This document shows, piece after piece, positions 14,091-20,506 of a stretch of 20,506 bases of DNA (positions are counted from its first letter, which is position 1; the number at the start of each line of letters is the position of its first letter). Made by a program: the position numbers and the translations under genes. The stretch is from positions 1-20,506 of the forward strand of contig CAZMCT010000071.1 of the NCBI GenBank assembly GCA_964564785.1, given 5' to 3'. The stretch is from CAZMCT01 sp964564785 (GTDB taxonomy: Bacteria > Planctomycetota > Phycisphaerae > UBA1845 > Fen-1342). The notes below the pieces were generated by a model. It was not told the origin of the DNA and made no database searches. It was given only the letters and a program-made list of their open reading frames with translations.

Positions 14091-15136
14091 GGTGTGCTCG
14101 TTGGCCCTTCAGAGTATTCGGGAGCGCTGCTCGTCGCGAGCCGTTACCGTCTCGCCGACGTCCTCTCGGAATTCGCTGCTCGTTCAGAGTTCCGTGATCG
14201 CCGAAGTACCACGGTTGTCTGGTTCCGCAGTCCCGCTTTGCCGTTGGCCGTTTCCCCGGCTGTGCGGTTTTCCCTCGGCGACCCGCGCGGGTCACAGTTA
14301 AGCAACCCGTGCACCCTCTCTTCGAGTTCCGCGTTCCTCCAGAGTATTGCCCAGCGATCCCTAGCCGACCCGCCGCAGCGAGTCGACTCCTCTCATGGGC
14401 TTTCGCGTCCCTTCAGCACACGCAGGCTCAGAGGTCCACTGCCGCGGGGCCTGCCACACCCCGCTACGTTCCGCCCTCAGGGTTTGGTGACCCTCTCGGC
14501 GGCTTACTCCCTCCGAGCCCCTGCCGGTTCTTTTTCGCACCGGCGGCGCTCATGGGACTTTGCCCTTCGGAGCTTCCTCCTCTCGGCAGGTATCCGCCGC
14601 GTTTCCGGGCGGAAGAACCCACATGCCGTTTCTCCCGTCGGTATTCCCGGTCACCGAGGTGACTGGGCCGGCCCAACGGGCCGCGGCTCCTGGGCTTCAG
14701 CCCTGCCGGGAGTCCCTGGCGGCCAACGCATGATTAGTGCGCCAACCGCCGGCTGCTCCCTTGGGCTTCACCCCTTCCAGGGTATTCTGGCGGCCGCCTG
14801 ACCGGAGTTTTCGCCCCGGTTCCTCCCTCGCGCTTTGCGGGCCGCAGCCTTTCAGCCAAAACCCGCCGGCGCCTCGGAGTTTCGCTCAGCAGACGCCTCG
14901 CCCCACCCAATCGCCCGGCAGACCGAGCCCCGGGTGGAACAACCCTCGTAGGGTTTTTGCACCGGCACGCACCCCAACGTTCGAGCGGGACGTCACCCGG
15001 GCTATGTGTTCACCTCGCTCCGCACACCGGCATTTCGGCCGGCAACCGGAACTCTTTGGGTGACCCAGAACCCGCTCTACCGGAGTCGCTCGGGTACGCC
15101 TGAGGTGCCGAGCATCTCGCGACCTTCGCGTCGCAT
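14068..15136 (-). ncRNA. Large structured non-coding RNA, about 1.07 kb, family unknown
   Basis: Bounded by a strong promoter and an intrinsic terminator on the minus strand. No credible protein is encoded on either strand: all frames are Arg/Pro/Ser-rich without ribosome binding sites. Strong local helices are visible, for example (plus coordinates) 15119-15123/15130-15134, 15088-15093/15108-15113, 14941-14946/14950-14955, 14650-14655/14658-14663 and 14280-14293, plus a long-range pairing 14718-14724/14792-14798. Loops and junctions are rich in GAA and GAAA as in large ribozymes or scaffold RNAs. A motif AATACYCTGRAGG recurs three times. I found none of the conserved segments of rRNA, RNase P RNA or tmRNA, and no group II domain V. 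The 5' end is inferred from the promoter; internal processing cannot be excluded. Confidence 0.68.
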
Positions 15137-15140
15137 CGGA

Positions 15141-15169
15141 AATATAACACGAACCTCGCGGAGCGTCAA
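15141..15169 (-). promoter_or_regulatory. Strong sigma-70 promoter of the large RNA
   Basis: On the minus strand TTGACG (15169-15164) and TATATT (15146-15141) are exactly 17 bases apart, each matching the consensus in five of six positions, with an AT-rich stretch just upstream. It is the best promoter in the window. Transcription should begin around 15134-15137. Confidence 0.8.
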
Positions 15170-15572
15170 CAAAAAGTAGCTCTATCTACGTTGTGCACAG
15201 CATGTAAGAACCATGAGCATGCGCGGGCGTCGACAACTAACCCATTGCGCGCCCGACGCTAGCCGTTGGCTGCCCAGATTCGAGGGCTCCGCGTATTATT
15301 TTTTTCACGACATGAAGATCACCGCTCGTGCACCAATCATCCACCATCCCCGCACGGCCGCAGGCTCTTGCCCTGGTCGCGAACGCGGCTATGCTGCTCG
15401 GTTACGGGCATCCCGTCGCGTCCCGCCGGGAGCCCTAACCCGTCAGCCCGGTGGAAAATGGAGCAGGTACCGCGGGTGTGGCTGTCGCCGCTAGCGTGAT
15501 AGTTCGTTGGCGCGGAGCCGGCCCCCCTTCCGACGGGCTGCTAACCCGTGGCGCAACCGCCGGGAGGCTGGC
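15170..15572. other. Gene-free stretch between the RNA promoter and the solute-binding protein gene
   Basis: About 400 bases between two divergent transcription units. A TATTAT followed by a T run at 15294-15307 could be a plus-strand -10 element, but no matching -35 is seen. Short frames here have Arg/His-rich translations and no ribosome binding site. I found no known riboswitch motif. Confidence 0.5.
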
Positions 15573-16901
15573 ATGAATCGTGTAATCACGCAGACCCTTC
15601 TTTTCTTGCCGCTTTTCGTCGCCGCCGGTTGCCGGCCGGCCACGGCCGTCAATGCAGCCGCACCGGTATCCCAAGTCCAAACCCTTGTCATCCTGACGCC
15701 ACACAGTGAGCCGATACGCCAGACCTTTGCGGCCGGCTTCTCGAGCTGGCACACCGCCCACCGCGGTGCCCCGGTCCACATTCACTGGATCTACCGGGGC
15801 ACCCCGCAATGCGTGGAGTACATCCGTGCGCTCCCGCAGATGCAGGTCGAGGGCACGCCCGGCGGGGCCGTCGACCTGATGTTCGGTGGCGGAATCGTTG
15901 ACCACGTCCAGCTCGCCCGCGACGGAATGACCCGCGCGCTGTCGCTGCCGGACGATGCGCTGGCCGGCATCCCTGCCGAGGTGGCCGGTCAGGCGACGCG
16001 CGACCCGGCGGGCCACTGGGTCGCGACCGGATTGAGCAGCTTCGGAATCGTGTACAACGAGCGGGCTTGCCGGCAACGCGGCATCGCGCCGCCCACCTCC
16101 TGGGCCGACCTGGCCGATCCCCGGTTCGCCGGCTGGGTGGCGATCGCCAATCCGCAAGCCAGCGGCAGCCATCGCGAGTCGCTGGCGCTGATCGTTCGCA
16201 AAGAGGGCTGGGAGCGCGGCTGGGCCACGATCCTGCCCATCCTCGCAAACGCCCGCGCTCTGAACGCCCGCAGCGGCGAGGCCCTTCGCCAGGTGGCCAG
16301 CGGCGTGTCGCTGGCCACGCGGGCGGTCAACTTCGACGGCATGGCACTCGCGGCCGAGAGCGGCGGCGACGTGCGGTATTTCGATCCGCCGGGCGCCTCG
16401 GCCATCACGCTGGACCTGATCAGCATGCCGACCGCGGCCCGCGCGCCGGCGCTGGCCGTCGACTTCATCCGCTACGTGCTCAGCCCCGAGGGACAAGCGC
16501 TGTGGGCGGTCGAGCGCGACCGGCGGGTGCCGCACGGCGTCACGCTGTACCATTACGCGATCCGGCCCAGCGTGTACGAGGCGTATGCCGGCGGGCTGGC
16601 CGTCCCGGGCAACCCGCTCGAGATGGACTTCGGCCTCCAGGTCGATCCGCAGCAGTCGCTGGCGGACGCGACCCGGCTCCAAGCTTTGGTCGCGGCAGCG
16701 TGTGCCGGCGAGAACCACGTCATGCTTCAGCGGACCTGGGAACGACTGGCGGCCCGAGGATTGCCGGCCGGGCCGCTCGCGGAGCTCACCTCCCTGCCGG
16801 AGACCGCGGCCGATGCGGCCCGGCTCGACGCGGATGGACGGCCCGACCCCGACCTGGTCCGAGCCTTTGCCGAAAAATACGCCCGGGCGCTGTCCTCCTG
16901 A
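15573..16901 (+). CDS. ABC-type solute-binding lipoprotein (iron/thiamine/polyamine-like)
   Basis: 442 residues. A hydrophobic leader, LLFLPLFVAAGC, ends in a lipobox-like AAGC (C20), so it is probably an exported lipoprotein; alanine at -3 makes the lipobox imperfect. The mature part is a type 2 periplasmic binding fold of the FbpA/AfuA group: VILTPHSEPIRQTFAAGF opening, VDLMFGGG, SFGIVYNE, PTSWADLADPRFAGWVAIANP and VDFIRYVLSPEGQALW. Such proteins bind ferric ions, thiamine or polyamines for an ABC importer; the ligand is not predictable, and the paired tyrosines of ferric-binding proteins are not clear. The C-terminal 100 residues extend beyond the usual domain. The ATG at 15573 has GGGAGG five bases upstream. 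No permease or ATPase gene follows; the next gene is a peptidase. Confidence 0.88.
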   Translation: MNRVITQTLLFLPLFVAAGCRPATAVNAAAPVSQVQTLVILTPHSEPIRQTFAAGFSSWHTAHRGAPVHIHWIYRGTPQCVEYIRALPQMQVEGTPGGAVDLMFGGGIVDHVQLARDGMTRALSLPDDALAGIPAEVAGQATRDPAGHWVATGLSSFGIVYNERACRQRGIAPPTSWADLADPRFAGWVAIANPQASGSHRESLALIVRKEGWERGWATILPILANARALNARSGEALRQVASGVSLATRAVNFDGMALAAESGGDVRYFDPPGASAITLDLISMPTAARAPALAVDFIRYVLSPEGQALWAVERDRRVPHGVTLYHYAIRPSVYEAYAGGLAVPGNPLEMDFGLQVDPQQSLADATRLQALVAAACAGENHVMLQRTWERLAARGLPAGPLAELTSLPETAADAARLDADGRPDPDLVRAFAEKYARALSS

Positions 16902-17020
16902 GGGCGCGCTTGCACCTGTCGCAAGTTGTCGCCTGGGGTCCGCGAAATGCGGAGGTTCGCATACACTTCGGCTGGCGGCCGATGGTCGGCCCACCAGAGA
17001 TCTCCCCACAGGGTCAAGCC

Positions 17021-19834
17021 ATGTACCGTGCAAACCCGCGCCGTCTGACCGTCCTCGCCCTGCTGGCTTTCATCCCCTTCGTCGCGGCCGAGGAGCCGTT
17101 GCCGCAGGATGTACGCATCCGAAGCGGCAAGCTTCCGAACGGCGTAACCTGGCAGTATCGGGAGCACAACAACCCGCCGGGGAAGATGGCGCTGCTGGTG
17201 CATGTCGAAACGGGTTCGCTGAACGAGACGGATGCGCAGCGCGGGCTGGCGCATTTCATCGAACACATGGCGTTCAACGGGACGGAGCACTACCCGCCGG
17301 GCACGCTGATCCCGTACTTCGAGAGCATCGGGATGGAGTTCGGGCCGGATGTGAACGCGTTCACGAGCTTCGACCAGACGGCGTACATGCTGTTCCTGCC
17401 GGACCCGAACGTGGAGCAGGTGGACCGCGCGCTGAAGGTGCTGAGCGACTACGTCTTCCGGATGACGCTGCTGCCGGAGGAAATCGAGAAGGAGCGCGGC
17501 GTGATCCTGTCGGAGCTGCGGGCAGGCATGAACGCGCAGCAGCGGGTGCGCGACGCATTGTTCGAGAGGCTGTTCGGCGAGTTCCGCTTCGGCCAGCGGA
17601 TCCCGATCGGCAAAGAGGAGGTGCTCCGCAGCGCGACGCGGCGCGAGTTCGAGGATTATTACCGTAGCTGGTACCACCCCGAGCGAATCACGCTGATTCT
17701 CGTGGGCGACTCGGCCCCCGAGCCCTACCTGCCGGCGATCGAGAAGTGGTTCGGGGAGTACCGCGCCCCGGCCGCGAACAAGACCGACCTCGGGGCCGGA
17801 TTCAAGCCCTTCGACCGGGAGCGGGCGATTGTCCTGACCGACCCGGAATACGCCCAGGGCGACGTGGACATCTACCGGCTGAACGCCGGTCGGCCGCCGA
17901 CCACGACGGTTGAGCGGGCCCGGGTGGAACTCATCGACGAGCTCGCGTCGTGGATCATGGATCGTCGCTTCTCGGAGCGCATCAAGAAAGGGGAGGCGGC
18001 GTTCCGCACGGCCAGCGCGGCGGCGATCGACTTCTTCAACGAAGCGGTGCTGGCCAATGGCTCGGCGACCGGCGAGCCGGCGGACTGGGAGAAAATGCTG
18101 AGCGAGATGATCATCGAGGTGAACCGCGCCCGCGAGCACGGTTTCCTGCCGGCCGAGCTGGAGCTGGCCCGCAAGGAATTGCTGGCCGAGGCCGAGGACG
18201 CGGTCCGGAAGGAGCCGACCCAGGACGCCCGCACGCTGTTGTTCGAGATCATGCAGGCCGTCAACGACGAGGAGCCGGTCTTGTCGGCCCAGCACGAGCT
18301 GGAATTGCTTCAGAAGCTGCTGCCCACGATCAAGGTTGAGGAGGTCTCGGCCGCGTTCGCGGCACAATTCGAGCCCGGTGCGTACGCGTACGTCGTAACG
18401 CTGCCGAAGCGCGACGATGTGCGGGTGCCGACCGAGGAGGAGGTCCTCGCGGCCGGGCGGGCGGCGCTGGCCCGCAAGACCGATCCGCCGGCCGAGGTGA
18501 AGGCGGCCGCCGACCTGCTGGAGCGCGAGCCGACGCCGGGCACGGTGCTCGAGACGACGAAGGACGCGGAGCTCGAGATCACCAGCGTGTGGCTGAGCAA
18601 CGGCGCCCGGGCGCACCACCGGTTCATGGACTACAAGAAGGACCTGGTGCTGGTGACGATCACGCTGGCGGGCGGCCAGATCGAGGAGACGGCCGAGAAC
18701 GCGGGCATCACGCAGGCGGCGGGGTTGATCCTCCAGCAGCCGGCGACGAGTCGGTTGAGCTCGACCGAGATCCAGGACCTGATGACGGGCAAGAACATCA
18801 GCGTCCGCGGCGGCGGGCAGGACGACGCCTTCACGCTCGTAGTGTCGGGCTCGCCGCGCGACCTGGAGGCGGGCCTGCAACTGGCGTACGCGCTGCTGAC
18901 CGACGCCCGACTCGAGCAGAGCGCGTTCGACAACTGGAAGCAGAAGATGGTGCAGCAGTACGCGATGGCCAGCAAGATGCCGCCGGCGGTGGCCTTCGAC
19001 ACCTGGGTCCGGGCCATCACGGGCGACGATCCGCGCAAGCCGGTCCTGGTCCCGCCCGCATGGATCGAGCGGCAAAGCGCAGCGGCCGCGCAGGCGTGGT
19101 TCCAGCGGCTGGCGCGCACGGCCCCGATCGAGGTCTCGGTGGTCGGCGAGCTCGCGCTCGACGAGGCCCTGTCGCTGATCGCGAAGTACGTCGGCGCGCT
19201 GCCGGAGCGGCCGCGGGCGGCGACGCACCTGGCGGCGCTGCGCAAGTTCAACCGCCCGCCCGGCCCGCTGGAGCGTAAGGCGGGCGTGGAGACGATCACG
19301 CCGCAGGCGGGCGTCGTGTACGGCTTCATGGGCACGGACATTTCGGACATGGCGGCCAAGCGGGCGCTGGATCTGGCCGCGAACATCCTGGGGAGTCGGC
19401 TGATCAAGCAGGTCCGGGAAGACGCCGGGCTGGTCTACTCGATCGACGCGAACAATGTGCCGGGGATGGCGTACGAGGATTTCGGCTTCTTCGTGACGGG
19501 GGCGCCGTGTGCGCCCGAGAAGGCGAACGAGGTGCTGGACCTGATCCAGAAGATCTTCACCGAGTTCGCCACCGCGGGCCCAACCGCCGAAGAGTTGGAC
19601 AACGCCAAGAAGCAGATCATCAACTCGCTGGATACGCAGTTGCGGGAGCCGAGCTACTGGTCGGGGCAGCTCCGCCAGCTCGAGCTGCACCGCATCCAGC
19701 TCGCCGACCTCAAGAACGTGCCCGACAAGTTCCAGGCGTACACGGCCGCGGAGGTGCAGGCGGCGTTCGCCCGCTTCTTCGTGCCGACTCGCACGTTCCG
19801 CATCGCGGCCATCCCGACCGGCGAGCCCGAGTAA
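17021..19834 (+). CDS. Secreted M16-family zinc peptidase (PqqL-like)
   Basis: 937 residues from the ATG at 17021. A signal peptide (VLALLAFIPFVAA followed by EE) indicates export to the periplasm. The protein has the two tandem M16 halves typical of PqqL and pitrilysin relatives. The N-terminal half carries the inverted zinc motif H78-F-I-E81-H82 in the context RGLAHFIEHMAFNGTEHYP. The third ligand is probably E158 in EIEKERGVILSE, about 80 residues later as in the family. The C-terminal half (from about residue 520) has the matching fold without the zinc motif, as usual for the inactive partner half. Such enzymes degrade peptides in a closed chamber. The gene stands alone, 119 bases after the solute-binding protein gene, and is convergent with mutL. 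Confidence 0.95.
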   Translation: MYRANPRRLTVLALLAFIPFVAAEEPLPQDVRIRSGKLPNGVTWQYREHNNPPGKMALLVHVETGSLNETDAQRGLAHFIEHMAFNGTEHYPPGTLIPYFESIGMEFGPDVNAFTSFDQTAYMLFLPDPNVEQVDRALKVLSDYVFRMTLLPEEIEKERGVILSELRAGMNAQQRVRDALFERLFGEFRFGQRIPIGKEEVLRSATRREFEDYYRSWYHPERITLILVGDSAPEPYLPAIEKWFGEYRAPAANKTDLGAGFKPFDRERAIVLTDPEYAQGDVDIYRLNAGRPPTTTVERARVELIDELASWIMDRRFSERIKKGEAAFRTASAAAIDFFNEAVLANGSATGEPADWEKMLSEMIIEVNRAREHGFLPAELELARKELLAEAEDAVRKEPTQDARTLLFEIMQAVNDEEPVLSAQHELELLQKLLPTIKVEEVSAAFAAQFEPGAYAYVVTLPKRDDVRVPTEEEVLAAGRAALARKTDPPAEVKAAADLLEREPTPGTVLETTKDAELEITSVWLSNGARAHHRFMDYKKDLVLVTITLAGGQIEETAENAGITQAAGLILQQPATSRLSSTEIQDLMTGKNISVRGGGQDDAFTLVVSGSPRDLEAGLQLAYALLTDARLEQSAFDNWKQKMVQQYAMASKMPPAVAFDTWVRAITGDDPRKPVLVPPAWIERQSAAAAQAWFQRLARTAPIEVSVVGELALDEALSLIAKYVGALPERPRAATHLAALRKFNRPPGPLERKAGVETITPQAGVVYGFMGTDISDMAAKRALDLAANILGSRLIKQVREDAGLVYSIDANNVPGMAYEDFGFFVTGAPCAPEKANEVLDLIQKIFTEFATAGPTAEELDNAKKQIINSLDTQLREPSYWSGQLRQLELHRIQLADLKNVPDKFQAYTAAEVQAAFARFFVPTRTFRIAAIPTGEPE

Positions 19835-19885
19835 ATCCGCGGAGCGTCGGGGATCGCGGCGAGGCGCGCCCGCCGGAAGCGCGCT

Positions 19886-20506
19886 TCAACGGCGGTGAAA
19901 CTGGCGCTCGAGGTCGCGGAGCGTGAAGTGGAGCGTCGTCGGCCGGCCATGGGGGCAGTGACTGCTGCGCTCGGCCAGGGTGCGGCGCTCGAGCAGGGCC
20001 GCGATCTCCTCGGGCGTGAGGGGGTCGCCGGCCTTGACCGCGGCCTTGCAGGCCAGCATGTCGAGCAGCTCGTGGATGAGCGCATCGGGGTCGGGGCGGC
20101 TGCCGTGCTCGGTCAGATGGTCGAGCACATCCAGGACGAACGGCTCGTGCAGGACGCGGTCGAGCAGCAGCGAGGGGAACGCATGCAGCGCCACGCTGTC
20201 GGGTCCGGCGGCGGCGAGCTCGAGGCCGAGGCGCTGGAGCGTCTCGGCGTGCGTCTCAAGCACCTCGAGCCGATCGGGCGGCACGCGGACCACGATCGGC
20301 AGCAGCAGGCGCTGGGCTTCGAGCGGGCGCTCGGCGACGCGCTGCCGCAGTTCCTCGTAGAGGATGCGCTCGTGCAGCGCGTGCTGGTCGACGAGCATCA
20401 GGCCGTCCGGCGTCTCGACCACCAGGAAGCTGTCGTGGATCTGCATCGCCCGCGGGTGGGCGGGGGCGGGCGGCGGCGCGCTGCGCGGTTCCGTGGGGGA
20501 CTCCAT
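19886..20506 (-). CDS. mutL: DNA mismatch repair protein MutL, C-terminal part (partial)
   Basis: 206 residues are visible; the N-terminal ATPase domain lies beyond the right edge. The ATG at the very edge is only an internal methionine, because the visible part begins in the Pro-rich linker and continues directly into the C-terminal dimerisation and endonuclease domain. The endonuclease motif DQHALHERILYE (40-51 of the visible part) fits DQHA(x2)E(x4)E, so this MutL should nick DNA, as in bacteria without MutH. The further metal-site motifs ACKAAVKAG (152-160) and CPHGRP (184-189) are present. The gene is convergent with the M16 peptidase, with 51 bases between the stops. Confidence 0.95.
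   Translation of the reverse strand: MESPTEPRSAPPPAPAHPRAMQIHDSFLVVETPDGLMLVDQHALHERILYEELRQRVAERPLEAQRLLLPIVVRVPPDRLEVLETHAETLQRLGLELAAAGPDSVALHAFPSLLLDRVLHEPFVLDVLDHLTEHGSRPDPDALIHELLDMLACKAAVKAGDPLTPEEIAALLERRTLAERSSHCPHGRPTTLHFTLRDLERQFHRR

Noticed and set aside
13776..14801. A 341-codon plus-strand frame across the structured region, and a 117-codon frame at 14309-14662
   Set aside because: The translations are rich in Arg, Pro and Ser with no domain, no ribosome binding site and no plausible start. They lie antisense to a strong promoter and stable hairpins, so a mis-readable RNA gene explains them better.
14068..15136. rRNA, RNase P RNA, tmRNA or group II intron as identity of the structured region
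   Set aside because: I looked for GAGGAAAGUC and ACAGAA (RNase P), a tRNA-like end (tmRNA), conserved rRNA segments and a domain V hairpin. None was found by eye, and no intron-encoded protein is present.
16727..19690. A 987-codon minus-strand frame opposite the M16 peptidase gene
   Set aside because: It mirrors the codon structure of the real gene, is Arg/Leu/Gln-rich and has no domain. The plus strand shows a complete M16 peptidase.
20504..20506. The ATG at the right edge as start of a short MutL
   Set aside because: The visible protein is only the linker and C-terminal domain of MutL. The ATPase domain must precede it, so the ATG is internal and the gene is cut by the window.

Overview
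The window is about 20.5 kb of very GC-rich bacterial chromosome with tightly packed genes. It most likely comes from a member of the Planctomycetota. The support is two small proteins (3272-3541 and 6172-6456) that resemble planctomycete-restricted families as I remember them, a RecO and an isochorismatase-like protein of the kind I associate with that phylum, and the overall base composition. This is a judgement from memory, not a search. The [FeFe]-hydrogenase maturation gene hydF and its iron-sulfur neighbours suggest an organism with a fermentative or anaerobic hydrogen metabolism.

Layout. (1) 1-5882 is a minus-strand block, read right to left: recO, a stand-alone Lon N-terminal-domain protein, a family 5 uracil-DNA glycosylase, a small conserved protein, hydF, a DRTGG-domain protein, and a fusion of an RsbW-like ATPase, a 2x[4Fe-4S] ferredoxin and a hydrogenase-like domain that runs off the left edge. 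The last three form a hydrogenase-associated set; the final two are separated by only 2 bases. (2) 6172-7646 is on the plus strand: a small conserved protein and a dipeptide epimerase of the enolase superfamily. (3) 7709-9049 is hslU on the minus strand, without hslV beside it. (4) 9337-12944 is on the plus strand: a class V aminotransferase, an unknown 82-residue acidic protein, an Mrp/ApbC-type iron-sulfur carrier ATPase and a CorA-like transporter. (5) 12957-13616 is an isochorismatase-fold protein on the minus strand. (6) 13617-15572 has no credible protein gene. (7) 15573-19834 is on the plus strand: an ABC-type solute-binding lipoprotein and a large secreted M16 peptidase. (8) 19886-20506 is the C-terminal part of mutL on the minus strand, cut by the right edge.

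The most unusual part is 14068-15136. On the minus strand a near-consensus sigma-70 promoter (TTGACG, 17-bp spacer, TATATT) is followed by about 1.07 kb dense in hairpins and GAAA-rich loops, and then by a hairpin with a run of six T. No protein fits either strand. I read this as a free-standing large structured non-coding RNA. I could not match it to rRNA, RNase P RNA, tmRNA or a group II intron by eye.

A second unusual item is a pair of 99-bp repeats (5969-6067 and 9070-9168). Both lie between divergent genes, have inverted-repeat ends, and can fold into a multi-branched cruciform-like structure. Related short units (GTGCCACCC) cluster at 1847-1905.
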